From the NCBI GenBank assembly GCA_000024525.1, contig CP001769.1:3381001-3445000 (forward strand): DNA of 64,000 nt. Reading direction: 5' to 3'. Of the stretch, positions 52,536 through 61,214 are shown piece after piece. The stretch comes from Spirosoma linguale DSM 74 (GTDB lineage Bacteria > Bacteroidota > Bacteroidia > Cytophagales > Spirosomataceae). Position 1 is the first letter of the stretch; each line of letters starts with the position of its first letter. The position numbers were made by a program, and so were the translations under genes. The notes beneath the pieces are model-generated. The model was not told where the DNA came from, did not search any database, and saw nothing but the letters and a program-made list of their open reading frames with translations.

Positions 52536-53840
52536 ATGAACGAAAAACAAGTTTCCCGACGATTCGTCCTCAAGGCGGGGGCGGTCAGTTCGCTGGCGGC
52601 TATCGGTATGCCGACCTTTGTTCCAGCGCGTGCGTTTGGTGCGAACGACCGGGTGCGCGTAGGCGTCATTGGCATCAACGGCCGCGGTAAAGACCATATT
52701 CAGGGTTTCTCGCGCCTAAAAGATGTAGAAGTAGCCACACTCTGCGATGTCGACAGTAATGTACTTCAGGCTGGAGCCGATGCGTTTGAGAAGAAGTACA
52801 ACAAAAAAGTGAAAACCCAGGCCGATCTTCGGCAAGTCTACGACGACAAGGACATCGACGTCGTGAGCATTGCCACCCCCAACCACTGGCACGCGCTGGC
52901 GGCTATCTGGGCGTGTCAGGCGGGTAAAGATGTGTACGTTGAGAAACCTGGTGCCCATAACTTACGGGAAGGCCGCAAACTGGTCGAAGCCGCTCACCAC
53001 TACAAGCGAATTGTGCAGCACGGGGTGCAGTTGCGGAGTTCCGTCGCTATTCAGGAAGCCATCAAACACCTGCGCGACGGACTAATTGGCAATGTGTATA
53101 TGGCTCGGGGGCTAGTGTACAAATGGCGTCCAGATATCGGAAATCAGGGCACCTCACCCGTTCCGGCTGAACTTAACTGGAACATGTGGCAGGGTCCGGC
53201 CCAGGCAAAAGAGTTCAGCAAAAACTACGTCCACTATAACTGGCACTGGTTCTGGGACTACGGCAACGGCGACATTGGCAATCAGGGCATTCACGAAACT
53301 GACCTCTGCATGTGGGGTCTGGATGTAGGTCTGCCCGAAGAGATCACCTCGGCGGGCGGTAAATTCCTCTGGAAAGACTGCAAAGAAACGCCCGAAACAC
53401 TCACCTCCGTGTATAAATATCCATCGTCGGGTAAGGTGATTCAGTTTGAGGTTCGCCCCTGGATGACTAACAAAGAGGACGGTGTCGAAATCGGCAATAT
53501 CTTCTACGGCGATAAGGGCTACATGGTCATCAACGGCTATTCGGACTATAAAACGTTCCTGGGTAAAGAACGGGCTCCCGGTCCGGCGCGCAATGAGGGG
53601 GGCGACCACTACCTGAACTTCATCGAAGCCGTTCGGGCGCGGGACACATCGAAGCAGAACGGCCCCGTCGAAACGGCGCACCTGGCGTCGGGTATTGCCC
53701 ACCTCGGCAACATTGCCTACCGTTTGGGTCGTACCCTGCATTTCGACCCAAAAACCGAAGTGTTTGTTGGTGATAAAGAAGCGAACCAAATGCTAACCCG
53801 TAAATACCGCGCGCCATTTGTGGTGCCGGAAAAGGTGTAG
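52536..53840 (+). CDS. Gfo/Idh/MocA family oxidoreductase with Tat-like signal
   Basis: A 434-aa NAD(P)-dependent dehydrogenase, probably exported. The N-terminus QVSRRFVLKAGAVSSLAAIG (R8, R9) is a twin-arginine signal; the Rossmann domain begins at VRVGVIGINGRGKDH. The family sequence VYVEKPGAHNLREGRKL carries the catalytic EKP motif. The C-terminal part (WHWFWDYGNGDIGNQGIHET) is typical of Bacteroidota sugar dehydrogenases in this family. It lies downstream of the GH88-OYE-SDR genes, separated by two repeats, and may oxidise or epimerise a sugar in the periplasm. Confidence 0.88.
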   Translation: MNEKQVSRRFVLKAGAVSSLAAIGMPTFVPARAFGANDRVRVGVIGINGRGKDHIQGFSRLKDVEVATLCDVDSNVLQAGADAFEKKYNKKVKTQADLRQVYDDKDIDVVSIATPNHWHALAAIWACQAGKDVYVEKPGAHNLREGRKLVEAAHHYKRIVQHGVQLRSSVAIQEAIKHLRDGLIGNVYMARGLVYKWRPDIGNQGTSPVPAELNWNMWQGPAQAKEFSKNYVHYNWHWFWDYGNGDIGNQGIHETDLCMWGLDVGLPEEITSAGGKFLWKDCKETPETLTSVYKYPSSGKVIQFEVRPWMTNKEDGVEIGNIFYGDKGYMVINGYSDYKTFLGKERAPGPARNEGGDHYLNFIEAVRARDTSKQNGPVETAHLASGIAHLGNIAYRLGRTLHFDPKTEVFVGDKEANQMLTRKYRAPFVVPEKV

Positions 53841-53866
53841 CCATGTTTTATTGTAATGTAGATGGC

Positions 53867-53902
53867 GTTGTGGTGTCGGGTCTAAGGACCCGACACCACA
53901 AC
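53867..53902. terminator. Perfect 16-bp hairpin after the Gfo/Idh/MocA gene
   Basis: GTTGTGGTGTCGGGTC (53867-53882) pairs perfectly with GACCCGACACCACAAC (53887-53902) around a 4-nt loop (TAAG). It lies 26 nt after the stop. A short A-run, not a T-run, follows on the plus strand, so termination is plausible but not certain. Confidence 0.75.
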
Positions 53903-53958
53903 AAAAGCCCGCCCCCAAAATCAATTTAATTGACTCTTCCATTAACGCTTGCAGATAT

Positions 53959-55206
53959 ATGATTACCCCTGCACCACCATCAACAAACCGCACCGTTATC
54001 AGCCAGTTGCTGCAACTGCCGGTGCTGGTTGCTGCCCTTGGTTATCTGGTTGACATGTACGACCTGTTTCTGTTCAGTGTGGTGCGTGTACCCAGTTTGA
54101 AAGCGCTGGGTATAGATGGTGACCGGTTACTGAGCGAAGGCATTGTATTACTCAACGCCCAGATGGCGGGTATGCTGATTGGTGGAATATTCTGGGGCAT
54201 CCTAGGTGATAAACGCGGGCGGCTCTCGGTTCTTTTTGGATCTATTCTTCTGTATTCGCTGGCCAATATTGCCAATGGGTTCGTTACCTCGCTCGACCAG
54301 TATGTGCTGCTCCGGTTTATAGCGGGACTTGGGCTGGCGGGCGAACTTGGTGCTGGCATTACGCTCGTCACGGAGATTCTGCCGAAAGAAATTCGGGGTT
54401 ACGGCACCACACTGGTGGCTACGATGGGGGTTCTGGGTGCCATTCTGGCTTACTTCATGGCCGACCTGTTCGATTGGCGCATCTCGTATTTCATTGGGGG
54501 CGGCATGGGTCTGTTGCTGTTGGTGCTACGTTTCAACGTGCTGGAATCAGGGTTATTTCTGAACTCACAACGGAAAGAGCTATCTCGCGGCAACGTGCTG
54601 ATGTTATTTTCCAACCGAGCCCGGCTGATCAAATACCTTCAAAGTATACTGGTCGGGTTACCCATCTGGTTCGTGGTCGGGATTCTAATCACGTTCTCGC
54701 CGGAGTTCGGCAAAGCCCTGAATTTGAGCGAACCTGTAGTGGCCGGGAAAGCCGTCATGCTAAGTTTTTCGGGACAGGTATTGGGTGATCTGGTCAGTGG
54801 GTTTCTGAGCCAGTCATTGCAAAGTCGGAAACGGGTCATCCGGCTGTTCATGCTGGCGTCACTGGCGTTTATGCTGGTCTATTTGCTGGGACCGGTCCAC
54901 GACATTACCCTGTTCTATGCCGTCTGCGTTTGTCTGGGTTTTGCCAATGGGTACTGGACACTGTTCATTACCATTGCCGCCGAACTGTTTGGCACCAACC
55001 TCCGCGCCACCGTGGCTACCACCGTACCGAACTTTGTTCGGGGTGCCACAATTCCCCTAAGTGCCCTTTTCATTCAACTGAAGCCCGCCCTGGGCACAAT
55101 CTACAGTGCATTAACAGTAGGGTTGCTTACACTGGTCGCTGCCCTCGTTGCGCTGGCGTTTCTGGAAGAAACGTTTACGAAGGATCTGGACTACGTTGAA
55201 GAATAA
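53959..55206 (+). CDS. MFS transporter
   Basis: A 415-aa inner-membrane transporter with 12 predicted helices. The loop 2-3 signature is GGIFWGILGDKRGRLSVLFG and the loop-4 region is FIAGLGLAGELGAGITLVTEILPKE-type, resembling sugar-acid and metabolite:proton symporters. It ends in an acidic tail (LDYVEE). It is separated from the Gfo/Idh gene by a hairpin but on the same strand, and may import the substrate handled by this cluster. Confidence 0.88.
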   Translation: MITPAPPSTNRTVISQLLQLPVLVAALGYLVDMYDLFLFSVVRVPSLKALGIDGDRLLSEGIVLLNAQMAGMLIGGIFWGILGDKRGRLSVLFGSILLYSLANIANGFVTSLDQYVLLRFIAGLGLAGELGAGITLVTEILPKEIRGYGTTLVATMGVLGAILAYFMADLFDWRISYFIGGGMGLLLLVLRFNVLESGLFLNSQRKELSRGNVLMLFSNRARLIKYLQSILVGLPIWFVVGILITFSPEFGKALNLSEPVVAGKAVMLSFSGQVLGDLVSGFLSQSLQSRKRVIRLFMLASLAFMLVYLLGPVHDITLFYAVCVCLGFANGYWTLFITIAAELFGTNLRATVATTVPNFVRGATIPLSALFIQLKPALGTIYSALTVGLLTLVAALVALAFLEETFTKDLDYVEE

Positions 55207-55329
55207 AGTGAGATAACTAATTTGACCGGGCCAAACCAGCGCATCAACGTAGTATTAAAAAGTAGAATAACGATACGGTATCTGTAGTCTGCCAGATTAG
55301 CTTACGTTGATCAGAAAAGCACTTCAAGC

Positions 55330-56082
55330 ATGAATACGTATCAATTTGGGCGAATTTTCCTGATCAATAGCTTACTTATCCTTACAGTCAATGGGTTGTT
55401 TTACTGGCAACCTTTTAAAGCCCTGTTGGCTCAACGCCCGGTAGCGATCTCTCTTGGGTTAGCGTTATACGTTATACAAACACTAGTCACCTACCGGTTA
55501 GCAGGCCGACAAAAAGGCTGGCTAATCCAGCCATTCCAGGGCAGACGTCTTTTGCAGGGGTTTGGGGCCATTCTCCTTATAGAAGTAATGACGATAGCTC
55601 TTATTTCTATCTTCACTACCCATTCTCAAGGTAACGCTTTACCAAGTCGCCTACCTGATTATCTGCTGGTATTTATCTTCAACTCGTTGCCCGGAGCCTT
55701 ACTCGAAGAATGGCTTTTCCGCTACTTACCACTCCGGTTTGCTCAACAATCGAACCAGCGCTTTAAATCTATTCTTCTTTGCCTGAGGGTGTTAATTTTC
55801 TTTACGCTTTGTCACGTTCCGGCTTACCTTCTTCAACATGAACGTAGTTTGACGGAGCTAGGTCAGGTATTTGTGATGGGAGGGTGTTTTTTAGGTGTCT
55901 ACTTAATGACCCGGAATCTGTTTTTTACGGCATTGTTTCATGGACTTACCAACAACCCTTTGTATCTGATTGAGTCGCCCTACTACTGGTTGTACTTTTA
56001 TACGACTATCGCAGTTGTCAGCGTTTTCTGGGCATTCCTAAACCACAGAAATCAGCATAAGACATTGCCTGTGAACCCTTAA
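55330..56082 (+). CDS. CPBP family intramembrane metalloprotease
   Basis: A 250-aa membrane protein with about 7 helices. The active-site motifs of the CAAX/Abi-type protease family are present: EEWLFRYLPLRF (EExxxR), FFTLCH (FxxxH) and TALFHGLTNNPLYL (final H and N). Members process membrane proteins or confer bacteriocin immunity in other bacteria. No bacteriocin gene is visible beside it. It is convergent with mtgA. Confidence 0.83.
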   Translation: MNTYQFGRIFLINSLLILTVNGLFYWQPFKALLAQRPVAISLGLALYVIQTLVTYRLAGRQKGWLIQPFQGRRLLQGFGAILLIEVMTIALISIFTTHSQGNALPSRLPDYLLVFIFNSLPGALLEEWLFRYLPLRFAQQSNQRFKSILLCLRVLIFFTLCHVPAYLLQHERSLTELGQVFVMGGCFLGVYLMTRNLFFTALFHGLTNNPLYLIESPYYWLYFYTTIAVVSVFWAFLNHRNQHKTLPVNP

Positions 56083-56116
56083 TCGGACTATACTCAGTAT
56101 CGAATTAGGCAATGCC

Positions 56117-56983
56117 CTAAAGATTCCGAATGTACTTTTGACCACCCAGATAGCGCATCTGCCGGGCAATCTGCCGGGTTCGGCGCTGAATGTAATTGGA
56201 TGGCTTTTTGATGGAGAATAGCCGCGGGTTTGGCAATACAGCTGCAATCCGGGCGGCTTCATCCCGGGAAAGCGACGCGGCAGAATGCCCGTAATACCGC
56301 TGCGACGCGGCCTCCACACCAAAGGTCATCGGCCCGGTTTCGGCAACGTTCAGGTAAACTTCCAGAATGCGTTTTTTGCCCCAGATCAACTCAATCAGCG
56401 CGGTAAAATAAACCTCAAGTCCTTTTCGGATATAGCTACGGCCATTCCAGAGAAACACGTTCTTGGCCACCTGCTGCGAAATGGTACTGGCACCGCGGGG
56501 CCGCTTGCGCGTCTGGTTTTCCTTGATGGCATCCTGAATCTCGTCGAAATCGAACCCCCAGTGCGTAGGGAAATTCTGATCTTCCGATGATACCACGGCC
56601 AGGGCGGCTTCTTTGCTGATTTTCTCGTAGGGTCGCCACTTTTTGTATACATGGCTGCTTTCATCCGTGCCGAAGGTATCTGCCCAGCGCGAAACAACCA
56701 GTGGCGTCACCCAAACGGGTACGTACTTCAATATAATGACATACCCGAATGAACCAAAGAAAAGCCAGAGGAACGTCTTCAGCATAATCCAGTAAATCCG
56801 CTCCAGCAGTGGTTGCTGACGAATGAACCGGCGAACCTTCGCGAATCTGCCCGAGTCCCGTTTCTGCGTCGATGAAGCACGCCCGGATGACGCTGGGCGC
56901 TGGGCAGACGCATTCCCTGCCTTCGGGCGCGGCCCTTGCTGGGGAGGTGTACGGAATGTGTTGGCAGGACGTTGCGGGTTCAT
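56117..56983 (-). CDS. mtgA: Monofunctional biosynthetic peptidoglycan transglycosylase
   Basis: A 288-aa inner-membrane enzyme that polymerises lipid II into glycan strands. A proline- and basic-rich cytoplasmic tail of ~55 residues, longer than in E. coli MtgA, precedes one membrane helix (FLWLFFGSFGYVIILKYV). The GT51 domain shows VVSSEDQNFPTHWGFDFDEI with the catalytic Glu, GASTISQQVAKNVFLW and ILEVYLNVAETGPMTFGVEA. No transpeptidase domain follows. Confidence 0.94.
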   Translation of the reverse strand: MNPQRPANTFRTPPQQGPRPKAGNASAQRPASSGRASSTQKRDSGRFAKVRRFIRQQPLLERIYWIMLKTFLWLFFGSFGYVIILKYVPVWVTPLVVSRWADTFGTDESSHVYKKWRPYEKISKEAALAVVSSEDQNFPTHWGFDFDEIQDAIKENQTRKRPRGASTISQQVAKNVFLWNGRSYIRKGLEVYFTALIELIWGKKRILEVYLNVAETGPMTFGVEAASQRYYGHSAASLSRDEAARIAAVLPNPRLFSIKKPSNYIQRRTRQIARQMRYLGGQKYIRNL

Positions 56984-57075
56984 ACGTGTGAGGGCATACC
57001 GCGAAAATAATAGTAAGGCGGCTGGAATCCCGCGCTTTCGTGCGAATTAACAACTAATTGGCAAAAAAAGGCGAT

Positions 57076-58200
57076 TTACGCGTCTACGAATAAGGAAGCG
57101 GCCACCCGATCAGCAAAGAGTTTACCGGGCTGAGTCAGCAGAAGTGTATCGCCATGCCGAACCAGCCAGCCGGTTTTGTACATAGCGGCCAGATCGCGGG
57201 CCTGCATCGTCGAAAAATCGCCCGCCAGCATCGTATCAAGTTCCGTCAGGGAGCAGCCCCACTGGGTCCTCAAACCAGTCAGCAGGTATTCATTGACCTG
57301 ATCGGCAACGGTCAGTTCCTCCAGCGTGGCGGGAAGTTTTCCCTGGGCAATCGCTGCGATGTAACGGACATTATTGGCCAGGTTATATTGTCGCGAGTGG
57401 CCATTGTACGAATGAGCACTTGGCCCGATGCCCAGGTACGGCCGCCGTTGCCAATAAGCCGTGTTGTGCCGGGCGTACTGGCCATCCCGCGCAAAGTTCG
57501 ATATTTCGTAGTGGGCGTAGCCTGCCGTTGTCAGCGCACTTGTTAACTCCTCAAATTGACCGGCGGCAGTGTCCTCATCAGCAGGAGGCAATTTCCCTTT
57601 TTTCTGCCAGCGCCCAAAAGCGGTGTCGGGTTCAATCGTCAGGGCATAAGCCGAGAGGTGGGGCACGTTGAGTGCCAGTATTTTTTGCAAATCAAGCTGC
57701 CACGCCTGATTGTCTCTATTCGGAATTCCGTAAATCAGGTCAACGCTCATATTCTCAAATCCCGCTTGCCGCGCCAGCCCAACGCATACTTCGGCTTCCG
57801 TAGCAGTATGCGCACGATTCATCCAGCGGAGCGAAGTTTCATCGAACGTTTGAATCCCAATACTGAGCCGGTTAACATAGCGACGCAACATCTGAAGCTT
57901 CCCAGAATCAAGATCATCGGGGTTGGCTTCAAGGGTGATTTCGGCGGTTGGTGAAACTGAAAAATGAGCGTGAATAGCGGTAAAAACCTGTGCTAACTCA
58001 GCCTCTGTCAACAGGGAAGGTGTGCCTCCGCCAAAATAAATCGTTTCCAGTGCCTGATCGGGCAGGTAGCTTTTTTGCAGGGCAATTTCCGTACAAAGCG
58101 CATCAACCAGGGCCGACTTCTGCCCCAGACTTGTACTGAAATGAAAGTCGCAATAATGGCAGGCCTGTTTGCAGAACGGTATGTGAAGATAGAGATGCAT
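57076..58200 (-). CDS. hemW: Radical SAM family heme chaperone HemW
   Basis: 374 aa. The radical SAM cluster motif CKQACHYCDF (C10, C14, C17) is followed by Phe where coproporphyrinogen dehydrogenase HemN has a fourth Cys, which favours HemW, the heme-inserting chaperone. GGGTPSLL and the tail region QVNEYLLTGLRTQWG are typical. The ATG at 58200 was chosen over a TTG at 58218. Confidence 0.92.
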   Translation of the reverse strand: MHLYLHIPFCKQACHYCDFHFSTSLGQKSALVDALCTEIALQKSYLPDQALETIYFGGGTPSLLTEAELAQVFTAIHAHFSVSPTAEITLEANPDDLDSGKLQMLRRYVNRLSIGIQTFDETSLRWMNRAHTATEAEVCVGLARQAGFENMSVDLIYGIPNRDNQAWQLDLQKILALNVPHLSAYALTIEPDTAFGRWQKKGKLPPADEDTAAGQFEELTSALTTAGYAHYEISNFARDGQYARHNTAYWQRRPYLGIGPSAHSYNGHSRQYNLANNVRYIAAIAQGKLPATLEELTVADQVNEYLLTGLRTQWGCSLTELDTMLAGDFSTMQARDLAAMYKTGWLVRHGDTLLLTQPGKLFADRVAASLFVDA

Positions 58201-58238
58201 CTGGCCTAATGACAACAAAGCCGGGGCTTGGGTTCCGT

Positions 58239-58691
58239 TTACAGCCGCTTCTCCAGAACAATGGTAAGACCGTGTTTGCCCTGCAACGTACCGGTAATAT
58301 CGAAGCCATGCCGGAGGTTAAGGATCAGCATCGACCGCCACTGGTTGTAAGTTTGTGTGCGAATGGTTTGGTACCCCTCCTGCCTACACCAGTCATGCTG
58401 CCGACGCATGAGTTCGGAAGCAATGCCATGACTCCGAAAATCGGGGTGGACGCCACCAAGCCAGCTATAATACTGACCGGGCTTACGTTCGTAACCCAGT
58501 TTGCAGCCAATAACCTGACCATCGGCTAGGGCCAGTATGATTTGCAGACCGGTTCGGGATGCCTGATAGGTTAGCTCGGCCTGTATTTCTGCAGCAGATT
58601 GATTGGAGAATATACCTTCAAGTAATGCGAGTAGGGACGTTAGATGAGGTTCTGACGGTAACTCCTGACAAAGTAAATAATTCACTTCCAT
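58239..58691 (-). CDS. GNAT family N-acetyltransferase
   Basis: A 150-aa protein with the GNAT fold: YYSWLGGVHPDFRSHGIASEL contains the acetyl-CoA loop (Q/RxxGxA type), preceded by VIGCKLGYERKPGQ and followed by TYNQWRSMLILNLRHGFDIT. The substrate is unknown. It lies 38 nt upstream of hemW on the same strand and is probably cotranscribed. Confidence 0.88.
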   Translation of the reverse strand: MEVNYLLCQELPSEPHLTSLLALLEGIFSNQSAAEIQAELTYQASRTGLQIILALADGQVIGCKLGYERKPGQYYSWLGGVHPDFRSHGIASELMRRQHDWCRQEGYQTIRTQTYNQWRSMLILNLRHGFDITGTLQGKHGLTIVLEKRL

Positions 58692-58739
58692 CGGACGAAG
58701 AGGAATGATAAGGCGTGTCAGACCAAAAGCAACTACCCA

Positions 58740-58895
58740 TCAATCCGGGCACTTCTTACAACGTTTGCCTTTTTTATACTTCTTGCAGCACTTCTTTAAG
58801 ATACACTCCTGACCCAGGAAAGGATTAGTCTGAATGGGCGTCTTCGCGTTGGCAGACAATTCAGTATACTCCGATAAAGTTGATTCGACAGTCAT
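58740..58895 (-). CDS. Small Cys/Lys-rich protein (51 aa)
   Basis: ATG at 58895 and TGA at 58740 give 51 aa. The N-terminal half is acidic and polar (MTVESTLSEYTELSANAKTP). The C-terminal half is dense in Cys and Lys (FLGQECILKKCCKKYKKGKR, then CKKCPD), with five Cys in 21 residues. No signal peptide. A perfect TAnnTTTG box sits 22 nt upstream, supporting that it is a gene. The Cys spacing (C-x4-CC-x7-C-x2-C) could bind zinc or an iron-sulfur cluster. I have seen similar small Cys/Lys-rich proteins only as uncharacterised proteins. Confidence 0.75.
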   Translation of the reverse strand: MTVESTLSEYTELSANAKTPIQTNPFLGQECILKKCCKKYKKGKRCKKCPD

Positions 58896-58917
58896 TCGTA
58901 CTCGTTGTTTAACGCAA

Positions 58918-58925
58918 CAAAAGTA
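58918..58925 (-). promoter_or_regulatory. -7 promoter box (TACTTTTG) for the 51-aa protein gene
   Basis: An exact TAnnTTTG match on the minus strand, 22 nt upstream of the ATG at 58895. Confidence 0.65.
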
Positions 58926-58984
58926 CGTCTATTTAGATTTATTACAAATTAAAATAGTGTAGATTTTCTACCAGGTATAGAAAC

Positions 58985-59054
58985 GTTGAACGAACGGATA
59001 TGACGGATGACAGCAATAAGATCTGTTTTAATCCGTCCTATCCGTTCGTTCAGC
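58985..59054. repeat. 24-bp inverted repeat after the phzF-like gene
   Basis: Arms 58985-59008 and 59031-59054 (core GAACGAACGGATA) pair with two mismatches. On the minus strand the repeat starts 14 nt after the stop of the isomerase gene, so it is a plausible terminator. Confidence 0.75.
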
Positions 59055-59068
59055 GCTGCTATCTGATT

Positions 59069-59890
59069 TTACAAATGGATTTCGCCGGTTAGGTACAGTT
59101 GAACTTGCCCCGAAATGTCAACTCGGGCTGGTGTTTCGCCGTTGTCGTTTAATTTACAGCGCAGATAACCTCCCCGTTTGGAAAGCTGCCGGGCGGTGAG
59201 TTCGGTTTTGCCGAGTTTTTCGGCCCAGTAAGGCACCAGCGTTGTATGGGCTGAGCCGGTAACCGGATCTTCATCGATACCGGACTGCGGCCCAAAGAAA
59301 CGAGAAACAAAATCGACGGCATCACCCTCCGCATCACCCGGTGCCGTTACGATAACACCCCGAGCTGGCACACTGCTCATCTCCCGAAAATCGGGGTCCA
59401 GTGCTTCGATCTGCGCCTGGGTCTCGTAAACAAGCATATAATCGGTTTTTCCCTTAAAGATGGCCAGCGGTTTTTCGCCCATACTGGTAATCAGGGAAGG
59501 GGGCTGGACATTGGCTTTCTGCACCACATCGGCCGGAAAATCGAGGGTTAACCAGGCATTTTCACCCCGACAAACTTTCAACTGACCACTCCGGGAATTA
59601 AAATAAATCTGGTCCGTTTCCAGCGCTTCATTTTCCAGAAAAAATACAACATAGCCAGTAGCCAGCGTCGCATGGCCGCACAAGTCTACCTCTACTGTAG
59701 GCGTAAACCAGCGAATATGATACGTGTTCTCCTGCTCCGTTTTCACGTAGAAAGCCGTTTCGGCAAGGTTGTTCTCGGCAGCAATTCGCTGCATCTGCTC
59801 ATCAGGCAACCATTCGCTGAGTGGAACCACAGCCGCCGGATTACCGGCAAACAGCTTGTCGGTAAAGGCATCGAGTTGATAGATTTTCAT
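59069..59890 (-). CDS. PhzF family isomerase/epimerase
   Basis: A 273-aa protein of the PhzF/diaminopimelate-epimerase fold. It opens with IYQLDAFTDKLFAGNPAAVV and has NNLAETAFYV with the catalytic Glu, and later FGPQSGIDEDPVTGSAHTTL, the family's second signature. Members isomerise small metabolites; the substrate here is not predictable. The ATG at 59890 was chosen over a GTG at 59908. Confidence 0.92.
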   Translation of the reverse strand: MKIYQLDAFTDKLFAGNPAAVVPLSEWLPDEQMQRIAAENNLAETAFYVKTEQENTYHIRWFTPTVEVDLCGHATLATGYVVFFLENEALETDQIYFNSRSGQLKVCRGENAWLTLDFPADVVQKANVQPPSLITSMGEKPLAIFKGKTDYMLVYETQAQIEALDPDFREMSSVPARGVIVTAPGDAEGDAVDFVSRFFGPQSGIDEDPVTGSAHTTLVPYWAEKLGKTELTARQLSKRGGYLRCKLNDNGETPARVDISGQVQLYLTGEIHL

Positions 59891-59935
59891 ACAATTTATA
59901 GAGTGCACAAGGCACGGTTTAGGAATTGGGAAAGC

Positions 59936-60616
59936 TCATTCGTTCACCAGAAATGTCTCAAACAGATCGGCCGAGAACGCCGTCAGAGAAGGGATGATCC
60001 GGTCGGCGATGGCAAATTTCGGGTCGTTGTATTCAAATTCGGCAGGTACGGCCACCGTATGCATACCAGCAGCATAAGCCGATTTAAGCCCGCTGCCAGA
60101 GTCCTCAAACGTAATACAGGTGGCGGGCAACACATTCAGCTTTCGGGCAGTGCCCAGGTATACATCGGGAGCCGGTTTATTACGAGCCTCCAGCGTAGCC
60201 GAGTGCCATAAAGTCAATAAAGGCCGAATACCCAGCCGATTGACAACAACTTCGATCAAACTCATGGGAGAAGCAGAGGCAATAGCGGTTGGGATGCCCC
60301 GGTCAGTAAAGAACTGCAATGCGTCAATGGCACCGGGCATAGGTTCGGCCAGATTAGCAATTCGTTCATGAACACCGTCGGTAATGGCATTGGCCAGGTC
60401 CTGATGGGTGCGTCCGGCTGCGGCCTCTTCTGACCATGGAGCACGGGCAAACCAGTAGTGTATTACATCGGGAATGGGCAGCCCTGTCGTTTGTTTACAC
60501 TCATCATCAGTCAGATGCAGGCCAACCGAGGCAAAAACAATCCGTTCCATAGCGCGCCAGTGGGGTTCAGAATCCACCAGCAGCCCATCCATATCAAATA
60601 TTGCTGCGTTTATCAA
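59936..60616 (-). CDS. HAD phosphatase, HxpB-like (hexitol/2-deoxyhexose phosphatase), TTG start
   Basis: A 226-aa HAD hydrolase with a cap domain. Motif I is AIFDMDGLLVDSEPHW, motif II AIASASPMSL, motif III (Lys) in ARNKPAPDVYLGTA and motif IV TFEDSGSGLKSAYAAGM. It closely resembles the HxpB/YniC group that dephosphorylates hexitol phosphates and 2-deoxyglucose-6-phosphate. No ATG is available before motif I in this frame, which begins LTG-type with TTG at 60616 and is closed upstream by a stop 10 codons earlier, so the start is a rare TTG. Confidence 0.87.
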   Translation of the reverse strand: MINAAIFDMDGLLVDSEPHWRAMERIVFASVGLHLTDDECKQTTGLPIPDVIHYWFARAPWSEEAAAGRTHQDLANAITDGVHERIANLAEPMPGAIDALQFFTDRGIPTAIASASPMSLIEVVVNRLGIRPLLTLWHSATLEARNKPAPDVYLGTARKLNVLPATCITFEDSGSGLKSAYAAGMHTVAVPAEFEYNDPKFAIADRIIPSLTAFSADLFETFLVNE

Positions 60617-60654
60617 AATTCGTGCTGTATTAATTAAGGTTTTCTCTTAGGTAA

Positions 60655-60843
60655 TCAACGGGCGTGCTCTGTTTGTTTAAAACGGGCCGTATCATTGACT
60701 TCCAGCGTATCGTCATCAACCACGGTTGTGTCGATGGGTACCGTCGCCGTGCTTGTTTCTGTCTTCTGCCCACAGGCCGACAGGGCTCCCAACGAAATAA
60801 GGAGGACGACGTAGTAGACTGATCGGAATGCGAAGACGTTCAT
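60655..60843 (-). CDS. Small lipoprotein (62 aa)
   Basis: ATG at 60843. A hydrophobic signal (YYVVLLISLGALSAC) ends in a lipobox Cys at about residue 23. The mature part is short, Thr/Asp-rich (TSTATVPIDTTVVDDDTLEV) and without recognised family. Its ATG lies 28 nt after the YciI stop, so it is likely cotranscribed with the upstream gene. Confidence 0.65.
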   Translation of the reverse strand: MNVFAFRSVYYVVLLISLGALSACGQKTETSTATVPIDTTVVDDDTLEVNDTARFKQTEHAR

Positions 60844-60871
60844 TTTTGAGGCTGTGCAGCTTGTCTTCGGA

Positions 60872-61159
60872 TCACACATCTGCCTGACGAAACGGTTTTG
60901 TATCCACTTTTTCCCAAACGCCCTGTACGATATAGGGATCTGTTTTGAGATATTCCTGAAGTTGCTCTTCGGTATCGAAATCCAAAAGAAGCATCGACCC
61001 GATCATCGTCTCTTCGGGACTAAGGAGTGCGCCACCTAGTATAAACTGGCCTTTTTCTTTTAACTGACGGACGTAAGCAAAGTGGTCGGGACGGGCGGCC
61101 ATCCGGCGGGCGAGGGCGTTGGCATCGGTATGGTCGTAAGCGTGTATAACGTACTTCAT
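60872..61159 (-). CDS. YciI family protein
   Basis: A 95-aa protein of the YCII ferredoxin-like fold: MKYVIHAYDHTDANALARRM, GALLSPEETMIGSMLLLDFD and LKTDPYIVQGVWEKVDTKPF. The His-Asp pair near the start and the DPY motif are the family's usual conserved residues. Its enzymatic role is uncertain. The ATG at 61159 was chosen because the longer frame enters the upstream region with no family resemblance. Confidence 0.88.
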   Translation of the reverse strand: MKYVIHAYDHTDANALARRMAARPDHFAYVRQLKEKGQFILGGALLSPEETMIGSMLLLDFDTEEQLQEYLKTDPYIVQGVWEKVDTKPFRQADV

Positions 61160-61214
61160 CGAATGGATTACTGGTTCATTAAGCAAGATACCATCTTTCA
61201 GAGTCCAGCCAATA

